Translations under genes and position numbers: made by a program
The notes under the pieces: model-generated
What the model was told of the DNA's origin: nothing
Database searches by the model: none
The model's input: the letters and a program-made list of their open reading frames with translations, nothing else
Assembly (NCBI RefSeq): GCF_030816015.1
Contig: NZ_JAUSXN010000001.1
Span: 868,001 to 932,000, forward strand
Source of the DNA: Pedobacter sp. W3I1
GTDB lineage: Bacteria > Bacteroidota > Bacteroidia > Sphingobacteriales > Sphingobacteriaceae
Direction: 5' to 3'
DNA: 64,000 nt
Shown: piece after piece, positions 16,322 to 26,520 of the stretch
Position numbering within the stretch: the first letter of the stretch is position 1
Layout: every line of letters begins with the position of its first letter

Positions 16322-17032
16322 CTACTTAACTTCAGTAGTGTAGGTTACTAAATGCCAAACTTTATCGTAATCTTTTCCATTTAATTTTCCAGGGGTTTTA
16401 TCTTCTGTAAAAGCTTCTAGAAAATAGTTTCCTTTTTGTTCCGGCTTGAAAGTGAATTTTCCTTCTGCATCGGTTTCGGTAGACTGTGCTTTTCGCTCGG
16501 CATTTACAAGGGTTAATTTTTGTTTCGCAAAAGGAGCTTTATTGTAGATTACCTGGTGAACCGAGGTTTCGCCTACTTTCAAAGCATGTTTATCCGGTCT
16601 GATGGTTAATGCTGCAGTTGCAGGGAAAGCACTGTTTATTTTTGAATTTCCGACAGCAACATCTGCAAAAGCATAATATTCAATTTTAGCTTTTTCATAA
16701 ATGTCAGCAACTTCATGAACTACAGAAAGTTTATAAGTGCCTTCTTGATCTGGAGTGAAGCTTGCTTTAAAGAAACGTATATCAGGAGCTGTGGTTAAAG
16801 CCCTAGTTGTTCCGTTTGGAGCCGTTAAAATCAGGCTGAATTCTTTTAAGTTACTAAACCATTTTGCTGCAGAATCAGGCTCGTTGCTTTCGTATTCTCC
16901 GAAAAAAACTTTCACTTCCTGTGCCTGTCCTTTTTTGCCTGTTGAGGCTGTTTCTATCCATAAAGCATGAGCAAATACACTCGAAATGCTAAAGGCCAGG
17001 AAGAAAAATAGTAATGAGATTTTAGTTTTCAT
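16322..17032 (-). CDS. DUF4198 periplasmic protein of the iron-uptake cluster
   Basis: A 236-residue exported protein: signal peptide MKTKISLLFFFLAFSISSVFA, then mature HALWIETAS, the His-Ala-Leu-Trp start typical of DUF4198. Beta-rich repeats follow, including a carboxypeptidase-regulatory-like segment (AERKAQSTETDAEGKFTFKP). DUF4198 proteins are found beside TonB receptors and PepSY reductases for metal uptake; the N-terminal His of the mature chain has been discussed as a metal ligand in related proteins, which is inference here. It lies 67 bases after the receptor gene and before the PepSY gene on the same strand, so it is probably co-transcribed. Confidence 0.75.
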   Translation of the reverse strand: MKTKISLLFFFLAFSISSVFAHALWIETASTGKKGQAQEVKVFFGEYESNEPDSAAKWFSNLKEFSLILTAPNGTTRALTTAPDIRFFKASFTPDQEGTYKLSVVHEVADIYEKAKIEYYAFADVAVGNSKINSAFPATAALTIRPDKHALKVGETSVHQVIYNKAPFAKQKLTLVNAERKAQSTETDAEGKFTFKPEQKGNYFLEAFTEDKTPGKLNGKDYDKVWHLVTYTTEVK

Positions 17033-17099
17033 ATTTTCTGGGTTGGGTTTTGAAAATCAGGAGAGACTGATCTGATTCAGCTTCTCCTGATTGATTTAA

Positions 17100-19529
17100 T
17101 TAAAATTTATAAGTAATACTTCCAGTGAAGGTTCTCAGGTCCTGAGCGTTCATAGTACTGTAACCTGTCCAGTATTTTTGATTGGTAAAGTTGTCTGCTT
17201 TTACTCCGATCCTGAATCTTGAATGATCGTAAAATACTGAAGCATTGAAAACCTCAAAAGCAGGTAATATAAATACCCCCTGGCTTACACTATTTACAAT
17301 TTTATTGTCGCTGGCATAATTACCACCGGCACCTAGTCCAAAACCTTTAAGCGAGCCAGCATTGAATTTATAACTGATCCATAAATTTGCTGAGTAGGGT
17401 GCTGCTGAATAAGCATCTCTTCTGCCTTCTACATCTGGCGATGCATTTTCTAAATGGTTATCGTTATAAGCAAAACCTGCAATAATATTTAAACCGTCAA
17501 CAGGATTTGCAATAACTTCAGCTTCTATACCCTTACTAATTTTATTGCCATCCTGAATTTGTGCATTGGGATTATTAGCATCTTGATTATAACCCCTAAC
17601 GATATCTTTAACTTTAATATAATAGTAAGATACAGAGCCAGTTAATTTGCCGTTAAAGATATTCGTTTTAATACCGCCTTCCATTTGGTTTGCCTGTTCG
17701 GCTTTAAAAGAATCACCTTTATAATCGATGCCATTAACGTTGTTAAAGCCATTCTGGTAATTGGCAAATAACGATAACTGATCTTTAATCGGCTGAAATA
17801 CCAAACCGAATTTTGGAGAAAAAACAGTTTGTTTGTAAGCACCTTTGGGAGCCGAGCCTGCACGATCAGAATTACCTTTGTTGTCGAACCTGTCTACTCT
17901 TAAAGCTGCTAAGGCGATTAATCTATCTGTTACGCTAATTACATCAGAAACATAAGCACTATATGTATTGGTTTTGAAGTTATATGGATATTTAGAAACA
18001 TTAGGAAGTGCTGCATAAAATGCTGCTAAATTAGTTTCGGTAAAGTTGTTGTAGTTGGCGCCAGTTCCATTTTTATTGGTGATGTCAAAAGTATCGATCG
18101 AATAAAATAACTGATCAGAATTCTGACGTAAAAAATCCAAACCTAAAACAACTCTGTTTTTAATTGAACCTAGGTTAAAAGCACCATTAAAGTTTTGCTG
18201 TACTTCGTAAGTAAAGATTTTGCTATTATCAGTAGATTGATCTGCTCTGGATAAATTATCGGCACCAGGACTGGCCTTAGGATCGAAGTAGCTGTTCGGA
18301 ACCAGGAACAGGTATGTGCCGCGGCCATTAGAGAAACTATAATTGCTCGAGAAGCTGGTATGCGACGACCAGTTATCATTAAACTTATAATTAGCCTGTC
18401 CGAAGAAGTTTGAGCTATTGTATTTCTGTTTCATGGCATCACCCGTAAAAGATTTGTCATAAGCTATTCCTGCTTGGTCTGCTCTATCAAAACCGAGTTG
18501 TGCGATTGGGAAATAAAAGAAAACAAAAGGTTTTAACGTATTTCTACCATTGGCAATTTCTGCATCAAAAACAAAGTCCAATTTGTCATTTACTTTGTAT
18601 GATAAACTTGGTGCGATAAAGAAACCTTTATCATAAACATTCTCCTGAAAAGAACCTTTATAATTATAAGAAGTATTTAAACGGGCATAAATGTGGTTAT
18701 CTTTATCAACAGGAAAATTGAAATCGGTACTCACCCTGTTAAAATCGTAGCTGCCTGTCGAAAAGCTTACCGCACCTCCAACGCCTTCAAAAGGTTTTTT
18801 GGTAATGCGGTTAATTAAACCACCGTATGAGGTTAATGTACTACCGAATAAAGTAGCAGATGGACCTTTAATAAACTCTACATTTTCTAAGTTAGCGGCA
18901 TCGTTACGGCCAGTTACGTTACCGGCAATTCCGTTTCTCAGTTTCGCTTGTGCAATAAAACCTCTTGATGCGTAATAAGCACCACCATCACCTCCACGAG
19001 AGGTCGATTCCCACATTTTTTGAACACCGGTGGCATTGCGGGCAGCATCATCAACCGAAAATACCAGCTGATCGGCCATTGTTTCTTTCGTAATCGTAGT
19101 ATATACCTGCGGATTTTCTAAGTTGTTAAGTGGCATTTTCGAAACAAATTCACTTTTCTTAGTGATATACTTATTTACCCCTTGATTAATATTTACTTCG
19201 TTAAGTTGATTTGAATTTTGGTTGATTACAAAATCGACAGTTTTGTTCTCGCCAGCGGTAATAGCCACTGGTTTTTCTATATTTTGGATTCCAACAGCCG
19301 ATACCCTCAAGATATAAGCGCCTGGTTTAACTCTTTGGATTTCGAAAATACCCTTTTCGTTGGTTACATTCCCCAGGCCTTTTCCTTTTAAACCAACCGA
19401 AATGTAAGCGGCAGGTTTACCATCAGAAGTGGTAACTGTGCCGCTTATGGTCGAAAACTGTTGGGCAAAGGAGAGTAGACTGGCAAAAGTTAAAAAAAAC
19501 GTTATACAGAAAAGTCTGATTTTAGGCAT
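17100..19529 (-). CDS. TonB-dependent siderophore receptor
   Basis: An 809-residue outer-membrane protein. Residues 1-22 are a signal peptide ending SFAQ; residues about 25-115 are a carboxypeptidase-regulatory-like domain (TISGTVTTSDGKPAAYISVGL). The plug follows (TITKETMADQLVFSVDDAARNATGVQ, then GPSATLFGSTLTSYGGLINRITKKP), with the QKMWESTSRGGDGGAYYASRG loop typical of the siderophore group. The rest is a 22-strand barrel ending in ITYKF with C-terminal Phe. It is the first gene of a minus-strand cluster with the DUF4198 and PepSY genes, which together suggest uptake and reduction of a ferric siderophore. No FecI/FecR pair is nearby. Confidence 0.9.
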   Translation of the reverse strand: MPKIRLFCITFFLTFASLLSFAQQFSTISGTVTTSDGKPAAYISVGLKGKGLGNVTNEKGIFEIQRVKPGAYILRVSAVGIQNIEKPVAITAGENKTVDFVINQNSNQLNEVNINQGVNKYITKKSEFVSKMPLNNLENPQVYTTITKETMADQLVFSVDDAARNATGVQKMWESTSRGGDGGAYYASRGFIAQAKLRNGIAGNVTGRNDAANLENVEFIKGPSATLFGSTLTSYGGLINRITKKPFEGVGGAVSFSTGSYDFNRVSTDFNFPVDKDNHIYARLNTSYNYKGSFQENVYDKGFFIAPSLSYKVNDKLDFVFDAEIANGRNTLKPFVFFYFPIAQLGFDRADQAGIAYDKSFTGDAMKQKYNSSNFFGQANYKFNDNWSSHTSFSSNYSFSNGRGTYLFLVPNSYFDPKASPGADNLSRADQSTDNSKIFTYEVQQNFNGAFNLGSIKNRVVLGLDFLRQNSDQLFYSIDTFDITNKNGTGANYNNFTETNLAAFYAALPNVSKYPYNFKTNTYSAYVSDVISVTDRLIALAALRVDRFDNKGNSDRAGSAPKGAYKQTVFSPKFGLVFQPIKDQLSLFANYQNGFNNVNGIDYKGDSFKAEQANQMEGGIKTNIFNGKLTGSVSYYYIKVKDIVRGYNQDANNPNAQIQDGNKISKGIEAEVIANPVDGLNIIAGFAYNDNHLENASPDVEGRRDAYSAAPYSANLWISYKFNAGSLKGFGLGAGGNYASDNKIVNSVSQGVFILPAFEVFNASVFYDHSRFRIGVKADNFTNQKYWTGYSTMNAQDLRTFTGSITYKF

Positions 19530-19981
19530 GATAATATTTATTTGGATTAATTCTAAACTGCTGCAAAATAACGGTAGAAAATCGTATTATCCAAATTATT
19601 TTGAATTATTCTAAATAGGGTTGGAACGATCTGTATTGGCAAAGATTTTAATTAGCAGGAACTCATTGCCTAAAACATTAGTTTATCGTTTTAGTTGTAA
19701 ATTTATACGGTTTTTCTGATAAAATCTGCTTGTTAATTAATTAGTAAAATGTATTCCAAAAATGACTGAAAATATGATATAATTTCAGTTAAAAGTGCCA
19801 TTACGTATAATGGAGGCGTATTTTGTGTTGAAAAAGTGAGATGTTAAAGAATTAAATGTTAAATAATGTTAAATTTTTAGGTTAAAATATGGTTTCATTT
19901 TGCTAAAAAGTAATTAAATGGCAATGAAAAATGTTGATACTTTTAGTTTGTAATCAAACCAAACCAACTAACTAATCATCA
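19530..19981. other. Divergent promoter region between siderophore receptor and SusC genes
   Basis: About 450 AT-rich bases between divergent TonB receptor genes. The element TACTTTTA around 19938, close to the -7 consensus, lies before the SusC start; TTAAAT/GTTAAA runs precede it. No Fur box or structured RNA was recognised by eye. Confidence 0.3.
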
Positions 19982-22900
19982 ATGGAAAAAACTTCTACAA
20001 GACATTGCTATGTGAAATTTTTGATGGCAACATTCTTTTATTTACTCATTCCCTGGCTCGCTTTTGCGCAGAAAACAATTAAAGGAACTGTTTTAGATCA
20101 AACCAACAAACCCATACCAGGGGTTTCTATTATCGAAAAAGGTACCAAGAATGGCACCGCTACAAACGCCGATGGAAAATTCGCCTTAACAGTTCAAAAC
20201 GACGGTGCAATTATTACCGCTAGAATAGTAGGTTATCGTTGGGCAGAGAAAGCGGTTTCGGCAAGTGGTACATTAAACTTTTCTTTGGAAGAGGATAATA
20301 ATACGCTGAATGAAGTGGTTACTATCGGTTATCAAAAAATTACCAGAAAGAAAACTACAGCTGCAATATCCAGTATTTCAGGTAAAGAACTGGCTAACTT
20401 ACCTGCGGCAAGTTTTGATCAGTTGTTGCAAGGTCGTTTATCCGGTGTAAATGTTCAAAACTTTACTGGTCAGCCAGGTGTGGCGCCTACAGTATCCGTA
20501 AGGGGTAACTCTACAGGTAGTACAGGTTATGATCAATTTAATGTAGTGAGATCACCGCTTTATGTGGTAGATGGAGTTCCTCAATCATCTGATGATTATG
20601 TTCCACCAGGAACCGGTACAGGAACCAATTACATGGCCGGACTTAATCCGAATGACATTGAATCTATAGACGTATTAAAAGATGCCTCGGCAGCAGCCAT
20701 CTATGGATCTCGTGCAGCAAATGGTGTAATTTTAATTACCACAAAAAAAGGTACAGGTGGCGATACAAGAGTGAGCTTTAACTCTTATTACGGCATGGTG
20801 GAGCGTCCTAACTTAAGGCAGGCTACCATGGGTATTACAGAGCGTAGGCAAAAAATGGAAGTGCTTCAAAGACAGCTTAATTATGATCAGCGTGTGCAGC
20901 TACCTTATATACTTACAGATAGTTTAAATCCAGCTTTTAACGGTCATACTGATTGGCAGGATTTATTTTATCAGACGGGTAAAATCAATGATAATAACCT
21001 GAGTATAAGCGGCGGTACCGATAATGGAACAACCTTTCGTTTCAGTGGAGGCTATTATGATGAAGATGGTATTGTAAAAGGAACAGGTTTTAAACGTTAT
21101 ACAACACGCTTAAACCTTACCTCAAGGGCAATGAATAAAAAATTGATGATTAACCCTATATTTTATTATTCAAGCGCCAGCAGAGGCAGGGGTAATGAAG
21201 ATCCAAATGATCCATCTAAGCCTACTAAAGTCGGTTCCGGGAATTTACCTTCCTCATTGTTTAGTGTTTCTCCCGAAAAACTGGATTATTTCGTAAGTAA
21301 GGATGGCGAAAACTTAAACAGAAATGTGTCGAACCAATTTGGAGCTAACCTCAACCTGGCTTATGAATTTAATAAACACTTTACGTTAAATTCCCAGACT
21401 TCCTATACCAATGACAATACCCGTAGGGATGTAAGTATGAGCAGTTTGCTAAATAATGGTTTTGGCAACAGCTCTTCCAGTTTCTCTTCCAGTGCTTTTG
21501 GCTTAAGAACATCGAACTACCTGGCTTATAATGGTTCCATTAAAAAACACTCTATTAGTGCGGTAGCGGGTCAGGATATAGAGTATAGTTTATTCCAATC
21601 TACCCAGGCATCGGGTTATGGAGGCGCATCAGATAATATCCAAACCGTTACTGGTTTTAAGCAGCAGAATATCTCTGTCTATTCAAATTACATTGCACAT
21701 GGACTGATAGCTTATTATGGCCGTTTTAATTATGATTATGATGGCAAATATCTTTTATCCGGTACGATTAGAACGGACGGTTCATCTGGTTTTGGAGAAA
21801 ATAATAAATATGGGGTATTCCCTTCCATTTCAGCAGGATGGCTTCTTTCAGAAGAAAATTTTATGAAGAACATATCCAATAACCCTTTTACACTGATTAA
21901 AATAAGAGGAAGTTATGGCGTAACAGGAAATGAAGATAAAAGAAATGCTTATGTGCAATATAATACTTACCAGGTTAACAATGGTCTTTTTAGTGGGAAT
22001 AATGGCGCAACCTCATATAACGGTGTAACCGCAATTACACCAAACTTTAGAAATGGTGTGGCTCAAAAGGATTTAAGCTGGGAAAAATCGATACAATGGA
22101 ATATCGGTACCGATATGGAAATTGATAACGGTAGATATGCCATTTCGTTCGATGTGTATAATAAAGAAGTCAAACAAAAACTTTTTAATGTTGATTTGCC
22201 GGTTACATCAGGCTATGACAATGCTTTCACCAATGCATTTGCGGTTCGTAATGCAGGTTTGGAGTTGACTTTAACTGCAAATCCTTTCCGCAAGGAATTT
22301 AAGTGGAATAGCTCTTTTAATATCTCTTATAATAAAAATCAGATCATGAGTTTGCCGAATGGTGGCCGTGATATTATTTTGAGTGGAGATCGTTTTGATA
22401 AAAACCACGTGCTTTCTGTAGGTAGTCCACTAAATGCTTTCTATTTATACCGCACAAAAGGCGTATTTTCTACTTCAGCCGATATTCCTCAAAATCCGTA
22501 CACCGGAGAAAGATATCGAAACAGTAATGGAACATTTAGTGCAGGTGATTTTTATCTGGCAGATTTGGATGGAGATTATTTTATAGATGTTTTTAATGAT
22601 GGTATCAATCCGGATAAAGCTCCAATTGGCGATCCTAACCCACGTTTTACCGGTGGTTGGACCAATAACTTTTCTTACAAAAATTTCTCTTTGGGGATTT
22701 TTGTAACATTCACTCTTAAACGTGACGTACTAAATCTATTTGATTCAGATCGTTTTACGAACGCAACTGATGCTAATGCAGTATATAATTTTGCCAGTGT
22801 CTCTTCACCAGATCTAAGTCGCCTGAACATCTGGAGAAACCCTGGAGATCAGGCTGAGTATGCAAAACTCGATTTGGGATCCTATCGATATTATTATACG

Positions 22901-23161
22901 GCTGCACAATCCTTTTTCCTCGAAAAGGGTGGTTATGCAAGGATCAGAAGTATCAATCTTGGTTATGATTTCAGCCCTAAAATCGTAAGAAAATTAGGCT
23001 TAAGTCAGCTGAAATTATACGCTATTGCTGATAACGTATATATGTTCCAGCAATCAAAAAAATTACCAGATGCAGAAGCTGTTAGCGGATATGGGGAGTA
23101 TAATGGAACCGGGTATCCTATTCCAAGAAAATATACTTTAGGTGTACAAGTTCAATTTTAA
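19982..23161 (+). CDS. SusC/RagA family TonB-linked outer membrane transporter
   Basis: A 1059-residue protein with the SusC layout: signal peptide (FYLLIPWLAFAQ), an N-terminal CarboxypepD-regulatory-like domain (TIKGTVLDQTNKPIPGVSII), a TonB box region, and the plug with PLYVVDGVPQ and DIESIDVLKDASAAAIYGSR followed by ANGVILITTKKG, the signature of this family. The barrel ends in GVQVQF with C-terminal Phe. SusC proteins pair with SusD lipoproteins to import glycans or peptides. The next gene, 12 bases on, is the SusD partner. No glycoside hydrolase or sigma/anti-sigma gene is nearby, so the ligand cannot be inferred. Confidence 0.92.
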   Translation: MEKTSTRHCYVKFLMATFFYLLIPWLAFAQKTIKGTVLDQTNKPIPGVSIIEKGTKNGTATNADGKFALTVQNDGAIITARIVGYRWAEKAVSASGTLNFSLEEDNNTLNEVVTIGYQKITRKKTTAAISSISGKELANLPAASFDQLLQGRLSGVNVQNFTGQPGVAPTVSVRGNSTGSTGYDQFNVVRSPLYVVDGVPQSSDDYVPPGTGTGTNYMAGLNPNDIESIDVLKDASAAAIYGSRAANGVILITTKKGTGGDTRVSFNSYYGMVERPNLRQATMGITERRQKMEVLQRQLNYDQRVQLPYILTDSLNPAFNGHTDWQDLFYQTGKINDNNLSISGGTDNGTTFRFSGGYYDEDGIVKGTGFKRYTTRLNLTSRAMNKKLMINPIFYYSSASRGRGNEDPNDPSKPTKVGSGNLPSSLFSVSPEKLDYFVSKDGENLNRNVSNQFGANLNLAYEFNKHFTLNSQTSYTNDNTRRDVSMSSLLNNGFGNSSSSFSSSAFGLRTSNYLAYNGSIKKHSISAVAGQDIEYSLFQSTQASGYGGASDNIQTVTGFKQQNISVYSNYIAHGLIAYYGRFNYDYDGKYLLSGTIRTDGSSGFGENNKYGVFPSISAGWLLSEENFMKNISNNPFTLIKIRGSYGVTGNEDKRNAYVQYNTYQVNNGLFSGNNGATSYNGVTAITPNFRNGVAQKDLSWEKSIQWNIGTDMEIDNGRYAISFDVYNKEVKQKLFNVDLPVTSGYDNAFTNAFAVRNAGLELTLTANPFRKEFKWNSSFNISYNKNQIMSLPNGGRDIILSGDRFDKNHVLSVGSPLNAFYLYRTKGVFSTSADIPQNPYTGERYRNSNGTFSAGDFYLADLDGDYFIDVFNDGINPDKAPIGDPNPRFTGGWTNNFSYKNFSLGIFVTFTLKRDVLNLFDSDRFTNATDANAVYNFASVSSPDLSRLNIWRNPGDQAEYAKLDLGSYRYYYTAAQSFFLEKGGYARIRSINLGYDFSPKIVRKLGLSQLKLYAIADNVYMFQQSKKLPDAEAVSGYGEYNGTGYPIPRKYTLGVQVQF

Positions 23162-23173
23162 TATCGTCAATAA

Positions 23174-24691
23174 ATGAAAAATATAATCACAAAAATCGGT
23201 GTACTTATCGCAATGGCTACAGCGGTTACCGTAAGTTCCTGTAAAAAATTATTATATGAGGAACCTAAGGACGCACCTTACGAACAAACATTCTGGCAGT
23301 CATCAAGGGATGTGAGAAGTGCCATCGCCGGTAATTATGCCATGATGCGTAGTGCGATTACCTACAAAAACAATCGTTATTTTATGTATGGTGATGCGAT
23401 TGCCAAAAACTATTTTACGATCCAATATTCTGGAGATGGTTTAGAAGGAATTCAGGGTGGAGATTTTACCTTTCAATACAATCTTAATACGCTGGCAAAT
23501 TATACTTTATATTATAAAAGTATTGCCATGTCTAATCTGATTTTGAAAAAAGTTAATGCCATGAGCGATGCGCAATTGTCTGCTGAAGACGATCCTGCAC
23601 AATTCCGGAATTCAGCGATTGGCCAGGCATATTTCCTTCGTGCATTAAGTTACTTTATGATGGTAAGGGTATGGGGTGATGTACCGTTGGTTACAGAGTC
23701 TTACGAAGATCCGATCAATGCGCCACAATTGCCAAGAAGTTCAAAATCAGAGGTTATGAAATTGATTGAAAATGATTGTCACAAAGCCATTAATCTATTA
23801 AGCTGGAATTATGCCAATACCGGAGACGCAAAGGTTACTGCAAATAAAGGTTCAGTGTATGCCCTTTTAGCGCATTTGTATCTTTGGAGAGCAACCATGT
23901 CTGACGTTTCAGTTGATGCGCCTAATTTGACTGATGTGAACAATGCCGATACGACCATAAATACATTAATTAGCAAAGGAGGCTATGCTTTAACAGATAC
24001 CGCTAATTATAAAAATACTTTTATTGGTCGTTCTTCCGAAGGGATATTCGAAATTAACATCAGCGAGAATACATTGGAAGGTTCTAATAGTTCCATAGGT
24101 TCTTATTTTTTAAATGAGAATTATATTAAAGGTTATGGAAACAATCCACGTTTTTATACCACGCCTCTGTATCTTAATAATCATTTCGAAACAACCACTG
24201 ATATCCGTTATAAAAAGGGCTTTGACCTTGCTAACCCAGATAAACCAATGAGTATAAAGTACAGTAATGTAACGTACAGAAATCCTGGGCAAAAATTAGA
24301 CCCTTATCTAAGCAATAACATTATCATTTTCAGACTGGGCGATATGAAACTACTTAAGGCGGAAATTGCACTTTATAAGAAGGATGCAGCAACAGCTATT
24401 GGTATTATCAATGATTTCAGAAAAAGAAATGACCCAAATCCGGTATTAATTCCTGCTGGAAGCTCCGTAGATCAGGTAATGGATGAATATGCTTATGAGC
24501 GTGGTAAAGAAATGTATCTGGAAGGACATTTATTCTATGATTTGCTTAGGACTAGAAGATACGGTCTTATCGTAGATTGGCTTACAGAAAGCAGGTTTAG
24601 AAGAGAAGGTTTTTATTGGCCTGTAGACCCTGCATTGTTTAGAAACAATCCGTTATTGAAACAAACACCATATTGGTTGGGTAAAGTATAA
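23174..24691 (+). CDS. SusD/RagB family nutrient-binding lipoprotein
   Basis: A 505-residue lipoprotein: hydrophobic signal with Cys in VTVSSCKKLL, then the SusD helical repeat fold (YEQTFWQSSRDVRSAIAGNYAMM; AIGQAYFLRALSYFMMVRVWGDVPLV) and the C-terminal RxxE-type element YAYERGKEMYLEGHLFYDLLR. It is the surface lid of the SusC transporter encoded immediately upstream. The gene lies in an operon with SusC, a fasciclin protein and another lipoprotein. Confidence 0.92.
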   Translation: MKNIITKIGVLIAMATAVTVSSCKKLLYEEPKDAPYEQTFWQSSRDVRSAIAGNYAMMRSAITYKNNRYFMYGDAIAKNYFTIQYSGDGLEGIQGGDFTFQYNLNTLANYTLYYKSIAMSNLILKKVNAMSDAQLSAEDDPAQFRNSAIGQAYFLRALSYFMMVRVWGDVPLVTESYEDPINAPQLPRSSKSEVMKLIENDCHKAINLLSWNYANTGDAKVTANKGSVYALLAHLYLWRATMSDVSVDAPNLTDVNNADTTINTLISKGGYALTDTANYKNTFIGRSSEGIFEINISENTLEGSNSSIGSYFLNENYIKGYGNNPRFYTTPLYLNNHFETTTDIRYKKGFDLANPDKPMSIKYSNVTYRNPGQKLDPYLSNNIIIFRLGDMKLLKAEIALYKKDAATAIGIINDFRKRNDPNPVLIPAGSSVDQVMDEYAYERGKEMYLEGHLFYDLLRTRRYGLIVDWLTESRFRREGFYWPVDPALFRNNPLLKQTPYWLGKV

Positions 24692-24718
24692 GTTGTTTTT
24701 ATTAAGAGATTAAAAAAT

Positions 24719-25405
24719 ATGAAAAATAATATATTAGTATATCTTTCATTAATATTACTGGCGCTAACGGCTTGTAAAAAAAATGATTATAAAAGGGATG
24801 GCGGCCCAAGTGACCCCAATGTAAACTTAAGTACTTACGATTACTTAAAGTCTAACCGCAATTTCGATTCCTTAGTGAAAGTGATAGACAGGGCAGGTTT
24901 AAAAGATGCGGTAAATGGCAATGTAACCCTTTTTGCAACTACAAATTATGGCATAGCTGCGTATGTGAAAGCCAAAAAATATCAGAAATCTATCCAGCTT
25001 GGAACAGAAAACTTTGACTTCGGTATCAAAGATATTCCGGCACAGGAATTAAATGATTCATTAAAGACCTATTTATTTGCGGGCAAGATCAACAGAGACC
25101 AGATGACCGTTAGCGGTAAGCTTTATAATAGTTTACTGGGTTCTATTCCAAATGTTCAATATTTGATCAAATTGAGACGTTCTTATGAATATACACAGTA
25201 TGTTAATTATGTGGATTATGTAACCTATACCAAAGTAATCGGAACCCGCGACGATCAGGAGGCTGATCAGAGTGCTATTCCCGACTCGCAAAAAGATAAG
25301 GCTGTGGATTGCCAAACGTCAGGAATCATTACCATAAATGGTATTGTTCATGTATTAAATGGAAACCACAGGTTATTTTTTAATGCACAGTCTTCGGGCA
25401 ATTAA
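24719..25405 (+). CDS. Fasciclin domain lipoprotein
   Basis: A 228-residue lipoprotein (signal ILLALTACKKND, lipid Cys near residue 19). The body carries one fasciclin-like domain: FDSLVKVIDRAGLKDAVNG followed by VTLFATTNYGIAAY and at the end IITINGIVHVLNGNHRLFF, corresponding to the H1/H2 regions. Such proteins in SusCD operons are thought to be surface-exposed adhesive or binding accessories. The insert with a run of Tyr-Val motifs (QYVNYVDYVTYTK) lies between the two halves. It is 27 bases after SusD in the same operon. Confidence 0.8.
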   Translation: MKNNILVYLSLILLALTACKKNDYKRDGGPSDPNVNLSTYDYLKSNRNFDSLVKVIDRAGLKDAVNGNVTLFATTNYGIAAYVKAKKYQKSIQLGTENFDFGIKDIPAQELNDSLKTYLFAGKINRDQMTVSGKLYNSLLGSIPNVQYLIKLRRSYEYTQYVNYVDYVTYTKVIGTRDDQEADQSAIPDSQKDKAVDCQTSGIITINGIVHVLNGNHRLFFNAQSSGN

Positions 25406-25422
25406 TTTAATCGCAATTAATT

Positions 25423-26406
25423 ATGAAAATGAAATATATTTTAGGCTTATTACTCTTGTTAGGCGTAGTAGCATGTAAAAAAATACAAAATGGCTTTCTA
25501 AGTGATACCATTCGATATAAAGACAATAATATTTATGCGAAAAGAGGCTTGCCTCTTTTTCAATCAGATAGAATTAATGCAGATGGTTCTACACCGCCTT
25601 TTACCTATAAATTACTCAATTTAAGAAAAGAAGATGGTTCTCCTGCACCGGCAGAGTTTTCGAAGGAATACGAAATTACTGTTTTTAAAACTGGTGCCAA
25701 TTTTGATCCTGAAACAGATGTAACCCTGGAGTTGCTAAATAAAAAAAGGGAGGTAGTGAAAAAGAAGCCAATGGAGTTTAATGAGTTGAGCGGGCAGCTT
25801 ACCTTTAACAAAGCATCTGGTTTCTTACCCTTGGGAAGATATGTATATGATGTAGAAATGACTAATGGTACTGGTACCAAGTTATTTCCTAAATTAGCAA
25901 CAATTAATGTGGTAGATCCCACTATAGATGACCTGTTTGAGATTACTGATAATGTAGCTAACGGCTTTAATGATGTTACAGGTGTAGCAACGCCAATGAA
26001 AAACCCAATCATTACCTGTACAAAAATTTCATCTGTAGGTGCAAGAGCTATACTGAAAATGGTGGATAAAAATGGAAATGTCTTTAATCCTAAAGCAAAA
26101 GAAATTATAGCCAGGGGAGATAGGCCAATTTTTGAAAACTATGCTAAATTCAACCCGGTTATTCAAACGGATACCGCTATGATCTGCGATTTTGAGGTAG
26201 CACCGTTTCCTCTAACAAAATATGTTACACCAACTACCGATTGGGGCTTTTTGATGTATTACAGGATACCAAGTACTTTTATAAAGTCAATAGATGGCTT
26301 TCCATCATCACCAGGTTTCTCTGTAAACCCAAGGTGGTCTTGGAGACTCAAATTAGAAGGTACTTATATAATACAGGTGAAATTTACTGATGTGATCAAA
26401 AAATAA
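25423..26406 (+). CDS. Exported lipoprotein of the SusCD operon (DUF5007-like)
   Basis: A 327-residue lipoprotein: signal LLLLLGVVACKK with Cys near residue 19. The body is beta-rich with YKLLNLRKEDGSPAPAEFS and a tandem of immunoglobulin-like segments. It resembles the proteins annotated DUF5007 that follow SusD/fasciclin genes in Sphingobacteria, but the family call is from memory of context and carries moderate confidence. It is the last gene of the operon and is followed by a strong terminator. Confidence 0.6.
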   Translation: MKMKYILGLLLLLGVVACKKIQNGFLSDTIRYKDNNIYAKRGLPLFQSDRINADGSTPPFTYKLLNLRKEDGSPAPAEFSKEYEITVFKTGANFDPETDVTLELLNKKREVVKKKPMEFNELSGQLTFNKASGFLPLGRYVYDVEMTNGTGTKLFPKLATINVVDPTIDDLFEITDNVANGFNDVTGVATPMKNPIITCTKISSVGARAILKMVDKNGNVFNPKAKEIIARGDRPIFENYAKFNPVIQTDTAMICDFEVAPFPLTKYVTPTTDWGFLMYYRIPSTFIKSIDGFPSSPGFSVNPRWSWRLKLEGTYIIQVKFTDVIKK

Positions 26407-26456
26407 AAGAGAATAGCTCTCTTTACTGGAAAATAATTTCCTTTTTAATGCCACAG

Positions 26457-26495
26457 AAAAACGGCAATTTTCAACATGAAAATTGCCGTTTTTTA
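26457..26495. terminator. Terminator between convergent operons
   Basis: ACGGCAATTTT (26461-26471) pairs with AAAATTGCCGT (26479-26489), flanked by A and T runs, giving a bidirectional rho-independent terminator for the SusCD operon and the DUF4397 gene. Confidence 0.85.
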
Positions 26496-26520
26496 TGAAA
26501 GGCTAACACAAAGCCTCTTT